This document shows, piece by piece, positions 36,282-45,263 of a DNA stretch of 64,000 nucleotides (positions are counted from its first letter, which is position 1; each line of letters begins with the position of its first letter). The DNA comes from an uncultured Alistipes sp. (GTDB lineage: Bacteria; Bacteroidota; Bacteroidia; Bacteroidales; Rikenellaceae). The position numbers and the translations under genes were made by a program. A model generated the notes under the pieces. The model saw nothing but the letters and a program-made list of their open reading frames with translations, made no database searches and was not told where the DNA came from. The stretch spans positions 1-64,000 of the forward strand of contig CALUIK010000008.1 in the NCBI GenBank assembly GCA_944320685.1, in the 5' to 3' direction.

Positions 36282-36815
36282 TCAAGGCAATGCCTCGGCC
36301 GCGGATACGATTTCGCCGAGACGGTCGGTGCCGTATTCTACGTACGACGCCCGTACAATGCCGTCGCGGTCGATGACGAACATCCGCGGGACGAACGAGG
36401 TGGCGTAGAGCATGTATATCGAGCGGTCGGGGTCGAGGCCAACGGCAAATTCGCATCCGTTCTGTCGGCAGAACTCCTCAATGACATCGCGGCTGCCGTC
36501 GCGCGCTACGGGAAGGTACCGAATGTCGGTGCCTTCTATGCGGTCGATGACATCGTGCTGCACTGCTCTCATCTCATCTTGGCACATCGGGCAGTCGGGG
36601 CTCCAGAAGCCGAGCAGAACTATCCTGCCGCGCAGGTGCGAAAGGGTGACATAGCTGCCGTCGGTCATCTCGACGGTAAAGTCGGGGGCCGTGTCGCCCG
36701 CGGAGACGAGAGTCGTCTCCTCCGATGTCTCCCCCGATTCCGAGATACATGACCCGCATACCGCGGCTGCAGCCAGCGCCGGCAACATTGTCAGCAATAT
36801 GCGTCTGAGGCCCAT
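36282..36815 (-). CDS. Thioredoxin-like (TlpA/AhpC-TSA) lipoprotein
   Basis: The product has 177 residues from the ATG at 36815, chosen because it begins a lipoprotein signal (LLTMLPALAAAAVCGSC, Cys about residue 22). The thioredoxin fold has APDFTVEMTDGSYVTLSHLRG, the redox pair CPMC in FWSPDCPMCQDEM, and cis-Pro in FVPRMFVID. It probably acts as a periplasmic thiol-disulfide reductase. The exact partner is unknown. Confidence 0.88.
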   Translation of the reverse strand: MGLRRILLTMLPALAAAAVCGSCISESGETSEETTLVSAGDTAPDFTVEMTDGSYVTLSHLRGRIVLLGFWSPDCPMCQDEMRAVQHDVIDRIEGTDIRYLPVARDGSRDVIEEFCRQNGCEFAVGLDPDRSIYMLYATSFVPRMFVIDRDGIVRASYVEYGTDRLGEIVSAAEALP

Positions 36816-36904
36816 TTTGTAAAGTGTATATGCGTTTTCCTGAGTTTTTTGTTTGAGGCGTATGGGGAGGAGGCAGCGCCCGTACCGCATTTCCTGCGGC
36901 ATGT

Positions 36905-37351
36905 TTACATTCTCTGTTTGCCTCTCGGGTATATGGTCGAGCAGGCGCGGCGTATCATGTTGGCGAATTTCTCCCTTTTAGGCGCACCGTCAGCCAGCGC
37001 TGTGCGGCACATGTCGGCATCGTGCTCCAGCTGCCGGCGCAGCTCCTCGATCGAGTCAAAACGCTTTTCATCGCGTATCTTGCTTAGCAGGCGTACTTCG
37101 ATCATCTTGCCGTATATGTCACCGTGGAAATCGAATATGTGGGTTTCTAACAGGCGGCTCTGTCCGTCGACCGAGGGGCGGCAACCGAGGTTCGACATGG
37201 CGCCATATATTTTGCCGTCGACTACGGCGCGCGAGCAGTAGACGCCGTTGTCGGCGCCCTTTATCTCAGAGGCGTCGAGGTTGGCCGTGGGAAATCCCAT
37301 CCTGCGGCCTAGTTGTGCGCCGTGTATTACTTTCCCTATGATTATCATCAT
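36905..37351 (-). CDS. Stand-alone riboflavin kinase (RibF C-terminal domain only)
   Basis: The product has 148 residues. GKVIHGAQLGRRMGFPTANL near residues 6-25 is the ATP/riboflavin site of bacterial riboflavin kinase. Later motifs are NGVYCSRAVV, METHIFDFHGDIYG-type (catalytic Glu) and VRLLSKIRDEKRFDS. Ordinary bacterial RibF is about 310 residues with an FAD synthetase domain first. Here only 48 bases separate the start from the next gene upstream, so there is no room for that domain. It should make FMN from riboflavin but not FAD. Confidence 0.88.
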   Translation of the reverse strand: MMIIIGKVIHGAQLGRRMGFPTANLDASEIKGADNGVYCSRAVVDGKIYGAMSNLGCRPSVDGQSRLLETHIFDFHGDIYGKMIEVRLLSKIRDEKRFDSIEELRRQLEHDADMCRTALADGAPKREKFANMIRRACSTIYPRGKQRM

Positions 37352-37399
37352 CTCTCTATATGTCGAATGTTGTACGTGGCAGTACGGTGCCTGCCGCCG

Positions 37400-38506
37400 T
37401 CAAATCTTCTGCGTCAGTTTCTGTACTAACGAGAACTCCGAGAAGAATTCCTTTGCCAGCACGCGCAACACCGTATACGAGGGTATGGCGAGCAGCATGC
37501 CCAATATCCCTGCCATATATCCCGCTATGAGTATCACGAGGAATACCTCGAGCGGATGTGCCTTCACGCGCTCGGAGTAGAGTGTGGGCTGCAGTATGAA
37601 GTCGTCGAGACCCTTGATGCATAAGAGCGTGCATGCGATGACTATTATGGTGTGTCCCGTAGTGAATCCCTCTATGGGGGTTATTATGCCGATACATACC
37701 GATATCACGCCGCCGATGAGGGGACCTGCATATGGTATGACGTTCATCACACCCATGATTAGGCCTATGAGCAGGGCGTTATCGGTCTTCATGCCGAAGA
37801 GGATCATCGACGTCGATACGATTATCGTGAGTATTATGCTCTCGGTGAGTATTCCCGTGAAGTAGCGCGACAGCAGTACCGTGATAGAGTCCAACGCGCG
37901 GGTGACGTTTCCCTGCAGCCGTTCCGGGAACATGGCCTTCACCATGGCATAGAAGAGTCCGTCCTCCTTGAGGAAGAAGAAGGTGATGAACGATATAGAG
38001 AAAATCGTTATGAGCGTCGATAGCGCTATGCTTACAATCGACGAGAAGGCGTTGTTGATCGTGTCGTAGTCGATCAGGTTCTTGAGCGTGGTGATAAGCG
38101 TGTCGGTAAGCGAGAATTGCGTCTCAGGCATGGCGAAGGTCTGTTGTATGTATAGCTGTGCCTGTGCTATCGGCTCTTCTATCGACGCGAGCACCGACGT
38201 GAAGTCGAGCGAGGCGAATTCGTTTATCTTGCCGAAGATAAGGGGTATGAACAGCGAGAATATCGTGGCGAGCACTATCCATATTACAATGAGGGTGAGA
38301 GTGGCGGCGCACCAGCGCGGCAAGCGGCGGCCGCGGATACATATCTCCGAAAGTTTGTTTACCAACGGGCGTCCCATGATGGCCAGCACTGCCGATACAA
38401 GGATGTATATGACAACGGAGCTGAAGAACCATATCAGGTAGAGTATGACGGCTGTGACGACGAGGCCCACCGTTACCCTCAATATATTTTGCGGGGTTAT
38501 TGTCAT
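37400..38506 (-). CDS. AI-2E/PerM-family membrane permease
   Basis: The product has 368 residues with about eight helices. Early helices VTAVILYLIWFFSSVVIYIL and LTLIVIWIVLATIFSLFIPL flank a short loop. The family core ends with MGVMNVIPYAGPLIGGV and VILIAGYMAGILGMLLAIPSY. The family exports or exchanges small solutes or ions. No substrate can be named from sequence. Confidence 0.9.
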   Translation of the reverse strand: MTITPQNILRVTVGLVVTAVILYLIWFFSSVVIYILVSAVLAIMGRPLVNKLSEICIRGRRLPRWCAATLTLIVIWIVLATIFSLFIPLIFGKINEFASLDFTSVLASIEEPIAQAQLYIQQTFAMPETQFSLTDTLITTLKNLIDYDTINNAFSSIVSIALSTLITIFSISFITFFFLKEDGLFYAMVKAMFPERLQGNVTRALDSITVLLSRYFTGILTESIILTIIVSTSMILFGMKTDNALLIGLIMGVMNVIPYAGPLIGGVISVCIGIITPIEGFTTGHTIIVIACTLLCIKGLDDFILQPTLYSERVKAHPLEVFLVILIAGYMAGILGMLLAIPSYTVLRVLAKEFFSEFSLVQKLTQKI

Positions 38507-38591
38507 ACCTTTTTATTCTTTAATAGTTTCTTTCGGCAGCGCCGACACGGCATTGTGCCGTTTGTCTTGAGATCCGCCTTGCGGTACGGGC

Positions 38592-39260
38592 TTACTTTCT
38601 CAATCTTACGATCGGAGTTTGTGAGCCTACGACGGGGTCGCCGATCTCCACGAGCAGTTCGCTGTCCTTGGGGACGAGCACATCGATGCGCGAACCGAAC
38701 TTGATGAACCCGAAGACGTCGTTTTGCGATACATGGTCGCCGACTTTCATGTAAGAGACGATACGGCGTGCTATGAGGCCCGCAATCTGGCGGAAAAGTA
38801 CTGGTTTGCCGTTCTCCATCCTCACCACTGTGGTGGTTCGCTCGTTTTCGGTCGACGACTTGGGGTGGTAGGCTATGAGGAAGCGTCCGGGATGATACTT
38901 GTAGTATTCGACGGTACCGCTCACGGGAACCCAGTTCATGTGTACGTTGGTTATCGACATGAAGATAGATATCTGCAGCATGTTCTCCTTGAGATATTCG
39001 TCGTCATGCACTATCTCCGTCACCACGACGCGCCCGTCGCAGGGCGAGAATACCAGTTCCGGATCGTGTATCTTGACGCGGCGCGGCTCGCGGAAAAAGG
39101 CCACGATGAAGAACCAGAAGACGATAAGCAGCAACGCCCCCGTCACGAGCAGTCCGACACCCGAGTGCTTGCTCTCGAAATAGTATAACAACAGCCAGAA
39201 CACGAGGCATATGAGTCCCGATATGGCTATGATCTTGTAACCTTCCTTGTTTATCTTCAT
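38592..39260 (-). CDS. psd: Phosphatidylserine decarboxylase
   Basis: The product has 222 residues with two N-terminal membrane helices, the short Psd form. FSPCDGRVV, the catalytic NVHMNWVPVSG and the autocleavage site FGSRID near residues 190-195 (the Ser becomes the pyruvoyl group) are present. It makes phosphatidylethanolamine at the inner membrane. It lies 50 bases from cdsA, which supplies the CDP-diacylglycerol precursor, so a phospholipid cluster is evident. Confidence 0.94.
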   Translation of the reverse strand: MKINKEGYKIIAISGLICLVFWLLLYYFESKHSGVGLLVTGALLLIVFWFFIVAFFREPRRVKIHDPELVFSPCDGRVVVTEIVHDDEYLKENMLQISIFMSITNVHMNWVPVSGTVEYYKYHPGRFLIAYHPKSSTENERTTTVVRMENGKPVLFRQIAGLIARRIVSYMKVGDHVSQNDVFGFIKFGSRIDVLVPKDSELLVEIGDPVVGSQTPIVRLRK

Positions 39261-39310
39261 GACTTGGATCCGTTAGGTTGTCAGGTCGTTTTCCAATCTA
39301 TGCCGTATTC

Positions 39311-40174
39311 TCAGTTTATGCAGAATACGAGGTATATGAATACGAACGGTATCGACAGCAGCAGTGCGTCGAAGCGGTCGAGCCAGCCTCCGTGCCCGGG
39401 GAGTATGTTTCCCGAATCCTTCACGTCGACAGAGCGTTTAAGCAGCGATTCCACCAGGTCGCCGAAGACACCCGTGACGGCGGCGATAAGGGCCATCCCT
39501 ATCCATATGGTGTGGGTACCCTCCATTACGGTGGAGGCGACGTAACCCGTGGCCATGGCTCCGATAAGCCCTCCGACGAATCCCTCCCACGACTTCTTGG
39601 GCGAGATGCGTTGGAAGAGGCGGTGCCGGCCGATGCTCATACCCACCAGATAGGCGCATACGTCATTGGCCCAGATGATGAATATGTAGAATATGAGTGC
39701 CCACGGGTTCCATACGCCGCGGCCCAGCATCAGCGGGATGAAGAAGAGCAGCGCCAAGGGCATGGCTACATATACCACACCCATCAGCGTCGATCCGATG
39801 TTGGCGATGGGGGTGGGGCTTTTGCGGTAGAGTTCGCAGATGAACATCACGGGGATGAGCATCATGATGTATAGAGCCAGCCCCAAAGCTATCATAAGAT
39901 ATTTCGAACTGACGGTGGTATGTTCGTCCACCAGCCGCATGAGGATGAATGCCACCGCGAGGATTATGGCGCCGGCGACAAGTCCCAATACCCGTTGCGG
40001 GGAATATCCGGCCTTGCCGGCCATGCGGTAGAACTCCCACTCTCCGCCGATGAGTATGGCCATAAGCAGTGCGGCAAAGCTCCATTTTGACCACAGTATG
40101 GCCCCAAGCACTATGACGACGAGCACCGCTCCGCTTAAGGAGCGCACCCACAGGTTTTTCATCTTTTCGTTCAT
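39311..40174 (-). CDS. cdsA: Phosphatidate cytidylyltransferase
   Basis: The product has 287 residues with seven to eight membrane helices. The C-terminal signature is complete: RSVDVKDSGNILPGHGGWLDRFDALL near residues 247-272, holding the Asp residues that bind metals and CTP. It makes CDP-diacylglycerol. It sits between ftsH and psd, as in other Bacteroidota. Confidence 0.95.
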   Translation of the reverse strand: MNEKMKNLWVRSLSGAVLVVIVLGAILWSKWSFAALLMAILIGGEWEFYRMAGKAGYSPQRVLGLVAGAIILAVAFILMRLVDEHTTVSSKYLMIALGLALYIMMLIPVMFICELYRKSPTPIANIGSTLMGVVYVAMPLALLFFIPLMLGRGVWNPWALIFYIFIIWANDVCAYLVGMSIGRHRLFQRISPKKSWEGFVGGLIGAMATGYVASTVMEGTHTIWIGMALIAAVTGVFGDLVESLLKRSVDVKDSGNILPGHGGWLDRFDALLLSIPFVFIYLVFCIN

Positions 40175-40196
40175 GTCTCGCGTATGCTATGGTGTG

Positions 40197-42386
40197 CTAT
40201 GACTCTTCCTTTGTCGCGTCCGATGTATCTTTCGGTTTGTTCTCGGTCTCTTTGCCGGCTTGCGTATCGGCCTTTATCTCCGGATCGAGGCTTACGGTTA
40301 TGACCGTACCGCCTGATGCAGCGGGGGTATCCGTGCGGGCGCTCCGCGTCTGCTCCTTTTTCACCTCTTTCTCCTTCTTCGCCTCTTCGGCGCGTTCTTC
40401 GCGGCGGAGTCGCTCTGCCTGCTTGCGCTGTTCTTCGGCTTCGGCCTCGGCCCGCTCGCGCATGATGTCCTTCTTGCGTTTGCCGAATATGCGTTCCACA
40501 TCCTCGGTGAAGACCACCTCGCGCGAGAGCAGCAGTTCCGCCAGCTGTTTCAGCCCCTCGGCATGTTCCGTAAGGACCTTGCGTGCCATGGCGTACGCTT
40601 CGTCGATGATACGCTTGGTCTCTGCGTCGATATCCTGTGCCGTAAGTTCCGAATATGGTTTGGTGAAGGACATGTCGCTCTGTCCGGTCGAGTCGTAGTA
40701 GCTCAACGTACCCACCTTGTCGCTCATGCCGTAGTATGCCACCATTGCGTAGGCCATCTTGGTGACACGTTCCAGATCGTTCAGGGCGCCTGTCGATATT
40801 TTGCCGAAGGTGAGTTGCTCCGACACCCGTCCGCCCAGCGTGGCGGCCATCTCGTCCATGAGCTGTTCGCGTGTTGTGATCTGACGCTCTTCCGGAAGGT
40901 ACCAAGCTGCGCCGAGAGCCTTGCCGCGCGGGATTATCGTTACCTTGATCAGCGGGCTGGCGTTCTCGAGTATCCAGCTGACGGTGGCGTGTCCCGCCTC
41001 ATGGTACGCTATGGTGCGCTTCTCCTCGGGGGTGATGATCTTGTTCTTGCGTTCCAGACCGCCGACTATGCGGTCGATGGCTGCGAGGAAATCCTCACGC
41101 TCGATGCGGCTCTTGTTGTGGCGGGCGGCTATGAGGGCGGCCTCGTTGCAGACGTTGGCGATGTCGGCGCCCGAGAATCCCGGGGTCTGTTTGGCGAGGA
41201 ACGACCGGTCGAGGTGCGGGTCGAGCTTGAGGTTGCGCAGGTGCACGTTGAATATCTCCTCGCGCTCCTTCACGTCGGGCAGGCCGACCTCTATCTGTCG
41301 GTCGAAGCGTCCGGCGCGCATGAGCGCCTTGTCGAGTATGTCGGCGCGGTTCGTCGCCGCGAGCACGATGACACCTGCATTGGTCTGGAAGCCGTCCATC
41401 TCGGTGAGCAGCTGGTTGAGTGTATTCTCACGCTCGTCGTTGCCCGAGAATCCGGCATTCTTGCCGCGGGCGCGGCCTATGGCGTCGATTTCGTCGATGA
41501 AGACTATGCAGGGGGCTTTCTGCTTGGCCTGCTCGAAGAGGTCGCGCACGCGTGAAGCGCCCACACCCACGAACATCTCGACGAAATCCGATCCCGAAAT
41601 CGAGAGGAACGGCACATTGGCCTCGCCTGCGACGGCCTTGGCCAGAAGCGTCTTTCCGGTACCCGGAGGGCCCACCAGCAGCGCACCCTTGGGTATCTTG
41701 GCGCCGAGTTCGCGGTATTTGTCGGCCTTTTTCAGGAAGTCTACGATCTCCATTATCTCGACCTTGGCCTCCTCGAGTCCCGCCACGTCCTTGAACGTGA
41801 CGCGCTTCTCCGTATCGTCCTTGTCGAATACCTGTGCGCGGGCCTTGCCCACGTTCATGATGCCGCCGCCGGCGCCTCCGCCTCCGCGCGACATGCTGCG
41901 TATGAAGAAAATGTAGACGCCGATAAGGAAGAGCCACGGCAGCAGATTGAGCACTATGTCGCCCCAGCCCGTACGTTCGTTGGCATATTCGAGTCTTACG
42001 GGGTTGTTTTCGACCTCGGACTCGGCGAGCGCTTGATTGACGTCGCGGTCGAGGATGTCTACCGAACCTATGGTGAATGTGAGCTGCTCGCCCTGCCGCG
42101 GCAGGTGTTTGTAGCGTTCGTCGTCACCGCTGCGGTATTTCTCTATGGCCTCGGGTGTGAGGTATACCAGCGCAGTGTTCTTGTTCATCACCTTGATGCG
42201 CTGCACCTCGCCGTTGCGGATCATGTCCGATACGGTGTACCAGTCGCTCGTGACGGGTTTCGAATCCCCGCCAGCGAAGAACGAATATCCTATGATGATC
42301 ATCACCAGTGCGGCCCATATCCACATGAAGTTGGGCCGTATGGTCCTGATGTTTCCTTTTTTGCCGTTATTGTTGGTGTTTGCCAT
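40197..42386 (-). CDS. ftsH: ATP-dependent zinc metalloprotease FtsH
   Basis: The product has 729 residues. Two membrane segments flank a periplasmic domain (helices near residues 17-34 and 132-152). The AAA domain has [14 protein letters not shown] (Walker A), [10 protein letters not shown] (Walker B) and the arginine region [13 protein letters not shown]. The protease site is [10 protein letters not shown], with the third zinc ligand in the [15 protein letters not shown] region. The C-terminus is long, charged and coiled-coil-like. FtsH degrades membrane and regulatory proteins. The gap to rsfS is 2 bases. Confidence 0.97.
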   Translation of the reverse strand: MANTNNNGKKGNIRTIRPNFMWIWAALVMIIIGYSFFAGGDSKPVTSDWYTVSDMIRNGEVQRIKVMNKNTALVYLTPEAIEKYRSGDDERYKHLPRQGEQLTFTIGSVDILDRDVNQALAESEVENNPVRLEYANERTGWGDIVLNLLPWLFLIGVYIFFIRSMSRGGGGAGGGIMNVGKARAQVFDKDDTEKRVTFKDVAGLEEAKVEIMEIVDFLKKADKYRELGAKIPKGALLVGPPGTGKTLLAKAVAGEANVPFLSISGSDFVEMFVGVGASRVRDLFEQAKQKAPCIVFIDEIDAIGRARGKNAGFSGNDERENTLNQLLTEMDGFQTNAGVIVLAATNRADILDKALMRAGRFDRQIEVGLPDVKEREEIFNVHLRNLKLDPHLDRSFLAKQTPGFSGADIANVCNEAALIAARHNKSRIEREDFLAAIDRIVGGLERKNKIITPEEKRTIAYHEAGHATVSWILENASPLIKVTIIPRGKALGAAWYLPEERQITTREQLMDEMAATLGGRVSEQLTFGKISTGALNDLERVTKMAYAMVAYYGMSDKVGTLSYYDSTGQSDMSFTKPYSELTAQDIDAETKRIIDEAYAMARKVLTEHAEGLKQLAELLLSREVVFTEDVERIFGKRKKDIMRERAEAEAEEQRKQAERLRREERAEEAKKEKEVKKEQTRSARTDTPAASGGTVITVSLDPEIKADTQAGKETENKPKDTSDATKEES

Positions 42387-42388
42387 GA

Positions 42389-42739
42389 TTACAGTTCGTA
42401 TTCGTATTTCTTAATCGGCGCGTCGGCCCACAACTCCTCGAGCTTGTAGTATTCGCGCAGTTCGGTCTGGAAGATGTGCACCACTACGTCTAGGTAGTCC
42501 ATCGCGATCCAAAAGGCGTTCTGCTGTCCCTCGATGCGCCAGACCTTCTCGCCGAGCGCCTGCTCGACCTTCTCCTCGATGCCCGATGCTATGGCCGCCA
42601 CCTGTGTGGTGGAGTCGGCGTTGCACACGACGAAGTGCGAGCATATCGCCCCGTCGAAACCCGTGAGGTCCAACGATACAATATCCTTACCCTTTTTTTC
42701 CTGTATGGCTTCGACTATTGTCTCAATCAGTTTTTCCAT
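42389..42739 (-). CDS. rsfS: Ribosome silencing factor RsfS
   Basis: The product has 116 residues from the ATG at 42739. The DUF143 fold is recognised by DIVSLDLTGFDGAICSHFVVCNADSTTQVAAIA, followed by AFWIAMDYLDVVVHIFQTELREYYKLEELWADA. It binds ribosomal protein L14 and blocks subunit joining in starvation. It is the first gene of the rsfS-ftsH-cdsA-psd run, with a -7 box 28 bases upstream. Confidence 0.94.
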   Translation of the reverse strand: MEKLIETIVEAIQEKKGKDIVSLDLTGFDGAICSHFVVCNADSTTQVAAIASGIEEKVEQALGEKVWRIEGQQNAFWIAMDYLDVVVHIFQTELREYYKLEELWADAPIKKYEYEL

Positions 42740-42766
42740 AAATAATAATGCGCACGTATAACTTCG

Positions 42767-42774
42767 CAAAGATA
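42767..42774 (-). promoter_or_regulatory. -7 box of the rsfS-ftsH-cdsA-psd promoter
   Basis: TATCTTTG on the minus strand. A TTCG lies where TTTG is expected (42794-42797). Confidence 0.65.
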
Positions 42775-43043
42775 TGTTTTTTTTGCGAGACTGCGAAAAT
42801 ATTGCCGTGAGTTCGGTCGCGGAACATGCACCTGCCGTTCCGAAAATCGTTTTTTATGGATGTATTTGCGTTTCGGCGGGGGGGCGTATCTTTGCAGATG
42901 TGGCGGCGGCTCTATTTGCTGTTGGCCGTGGAGCGGTGTCCCGATAGCAATGTTTTTAATTTCCGTGTGCTTTATCGCGGGAACCGGTCCGGCGATTACC
43001 GGCGGGCGGTGGCGCATGAGGCTTTTGGGAACATGTATGCCGG
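42775..43043. other. Intergenic with an orphan + strand promoter
   Basis: This gap between rsfS and oxyR holds TTTG (42865-42868), 18 bases and TATCTTTG (42887-42894) on the + strand, but no recognised + strand gene follows. A short frame from 42899 to 43128 (76 codons) would run into the oxyR 3' end on the opposite strand and has no known motif. Confidence 0.5.
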
Positions 43044-43955
43044 TTATGCCGTTTGCGGCACATCCTGTGGTGCGGCTTTGGCCATGATGGTGGCCTCGAG
43101 CGCGGCGATTATCGAGTTCTTGACGTAGGTGCGGCGTACGACTATGGCTATGCGTCGCGAGGTGGCGCCCTTGGCCAGCGTCTTCACCTGTGGGCGGCGT
43201 TCGGCGGGAATGTACTCCAAAGCCATTTCGGGGATGATCGTCAGGCACGAGGTGCAGTCGACTATACGCATGAGCGTGTCGAGCGAGCCGGACTCGAAAT
43301 AGTAGTGCGAGGGGACTCCGCGCCGCGCCTGACACAACTCGATGATCTGGTCGCGCATGCAGTTGCCGCGGCTGAGCAGTATGAGGTCCTTGAGGTCGAT
43401 GTCCTCGATGCGTATGTTCGAGCGCTCGAAAAGCGGGTTCTCGGGTGATACGTAGGCGTAGAAACGGTCGCTGAAGAGGTCGTGTTCCGTGATGCTGTCG
43501 CCGCAGGTGCCGCTGGCGACGATTGCTGCGTCGATGTTGTCGTGCTTGAGCGCCTCGATTATGTCGGCCGTGATCATCTCGCGTATCTCGAGCTCCACGC
43601 GCGGGTATTCCCTGACGAAGTCGGGAATGAACTTGTGCAGCAGGTATGGCGCGATGGTGGGTATGACGCCGAGACGCAGCTTGCCCGATGTCTCGCCCTT
43701 GAGTTCGGCGACCGATTCGCGGATATAGTTGTATGCGCGCAGTGTCTCCTGCGCCTGCGCTATCACCACGCTGCCGGCGTCGGTGGGGATTACTGGCTTC
43801 TTCGAACGGTCGAGCAGTATTACGCCCAGTTCGTCCTCCAGAGCCTTTATCTGCATGCTGAGCGATGGCTGCGTTACGAAGCAGCGTTCCGCCGCCGCCG
43901 AGAAACTGCCGCAGTTGGCCACCTCGATGAGATATTGGAGCTGAATTATTGTCAT
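43044..43955 (-). CDS. oxyR: Hydrogen peroxide-sensing LysR-type regulator OxyR
   Basis: The product has 303 residues from the ATG at 43955. The N-terminal winged helix-turn-helix reads TIIQLQYLIEVANCGSFSAAAERCFVTQPSLS. In the effector domain, GNCMRDQIIELC has two Cys nine residues apart, the same spacing as the peroxide-sensing C199/C208 pair of E. coli OxyR, with the RD after the first Cys also kept. This makes OxyR far more likely than a general LysR. It is divergent from trpS and has a TAATTTTG -7 box at 43979-43986. Confidence 0.92.
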   Translation of the reverse strand: MTIIQLQYLIEVANCGSFSAAAERCFVTQPSLSMQIKALEDELGVILLDRSKKPVIPTDAGSVVIAQAQETLRAYNYIRESVAELKGETSGKLRLGVIPTIAPYLLHKFIPDFVREYPRVELEIREMITADIIEALKHDNIDAAIVASGTCGDSITEHDLFSDRFYAYVSPENPLFERSNIRIEDIDLKDLILLSRGNCMRDQIIELCQARRGVPSHYYFESGSLDTLMRIVDCTSCLTIIPEMALEYIPAERRPQVKTLAKGATSRRIAIVVRRTYVKNSIIAALEATIMAKAAPQDVPQTA

Positions 43956-43978
43956 AAGAATATGTGTGATCGGGATGA

Positions 43979-43986
43979 CAAAATTA
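43979..43986 (-). promoter_or_regulatory. -7 box of the oxyR promoter
   Basis: TAATTTTG on the minus strand, 24 bases before the start. The surrounding A/T-rich 43980-44018 is shared with the divergent trpS promoter. Confidence 0.65.
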
Positions 43987-44014
43987 TAAAAAAAAATTAT
44001 AGCATACAACTTTT

Positions 44015-44045
44015 TTTGCCCCTCGCGCATAAATTGTTACTTTTG
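44015..44045 (+). promoter_or_regulatory. trpS promoter
   Basis: TTTG (44015-44018), a 19-base spacer and TACTTTTG (44038-44045). This is a full match; the ATG follows at 44117. Confidence 0.85.
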
Positions 44046-44116
44046 TGGCCATGCGCCGTCGGATCGGGGCGGAACGGCTCTTCGGCGGGAGCAGTAAGGA
44101 TTTAATCTCAAGAACA

Positions 44117-45208
44117 ATGGGAAAAGTGATTTTAACGGGCGACAGGCCTACGGGCAGGCTCCATCTGGGACATTACGTCGGGTCGCTGCGCCAGAGGGTC
44201 GAGTTGCAGAACTCGGGCGAATTCGACAAGATATTCATCATGATAGCCGACGCGCAGGCGCTTACCGACAATGCCGACAACCCCGAGAAGGTCCGAAGCA
44301 ACATCGTTGAGGTGGCGCTCGATTACCTCTCGTGCGGATTGGATCCCGCCAAGTCGACGATATTCATCCAGAGTCAGGTTCCCGAGTTGTGCGAGCTGGC
44401 CTTCTACTATATGAATCTGGTTACGGTGGCGCGTCTGGAGCGCAACCCGACCGTCAAGGCGGAGATACAGTTGCGCAACTTCGGCAAGTCGATCCCCGTC
44501 GGTTTCTATACCTATCCCATCTCGCAGGCTTCGGACATCACGGCGTTCCGCGCCACGACGGTGCCCGTTGGCGAGGATCAGGAGCCTATGATCGAGCAGA
44601 CGCGCGAGATCGTGCATAAGTTCAACTCGGTGTATGGGGAGACGCTGGTCGAGCCTGAGATACTGTTGCCGAAGAATGCCGCCTGCCTGCGGCTGCCCGG
44701 CACCGACGGCAAGGCAAAGATGAGCAAGTCGCTGGGCAACTGCATATATCTGTCGGATACGGCCGAGGATGTGCGCAAGAAAGTGATGAGCATGTATACC
44801 GATCCGGACCATATACGCATTGAGGACCCGGGCAAGATCGAGGGCAACTGCGTATTCACGTATCTGGATGCCTTTTCGTGCTGCGGCCACTTTGCGGAGT
44901 TCATGCCCGATTATGCCTCGCTGGACGAGTTGAAGGAGCACTACCGTCGCGGCGGTCTGGGCGACGTGAAGGTCAAGAAGTTCCTCAATTCGGTGTTGCA
45001 GCAGACGCTGGAGCCGATACGTGCCCGCCGCAAGGAGTACGAGCGTGATATAGAGGGTGTCTACGAGATGTTGCGGCGCGGCTGCGAGGTGGCCCGTGCC
45101 GAGGCGGCCGAGACCCTCGCCATGGTCAAGCGGGCCATGAAGATAGACTATTTCGACGACGTGGAGATGATCCGCCGTCAGTCGGAGATGTACCGTAATG
45201 CGAAATAA
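44117..45208 (+). CDS. trpS: Tryptophanyl-tRNA synthetase
   Basis: The product has 363 residues from the ATG at 44117 (a longer frame starts inside the -7 box). Class I signatures are present: [11 protein letters not shown] (HIGH-type) near residues 12-22 and KMSKSLGN (KMSKS) near residues 202-209. [16 protein letters not shown] is typical of TrpRS. It charges tRNA-Trp. ClC and HAD genes follow on the same strand with short gaps, so co-transcription is possible. Confidence 0.95.
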   Translation: MGKVILTGDRPTGRLHLGHYVGSLRQRVELQNSGEFDKIFIMIADAQALTDNADNPEKVRSNIVEVALDYLSCGLDPAKSTIFIQSQVPELCELAFYYMNLVTVARLERNPTVKAEIQLRNFGKSIPVGFYTYPISQASDITAFRATTVPVGEDQEPMIEQTREIVHKFNSVYGETLVEPEILLPKNAACLRLPGTDGKAKMSKSLGNCIYLSDTAEDVRKKVMSMYTDPDHIRIEDPGKIEGNCVFTYLDAFSCCGHFAEFMPDYASLDELKEHYRRGGLGDVKVKKFLNSVLQQTLEPIRARRKEYERDIEGVYEMLRRGCEVARAEAAETLAMVKRAMKIDYFDDVEMIRRQSEMYRNAK

Positions 45209-45263
45209 TACGGAGACATGCGGCTGTGCCGTGTAGGTGTCCGCGCGAAATTCGTAACGCAGT

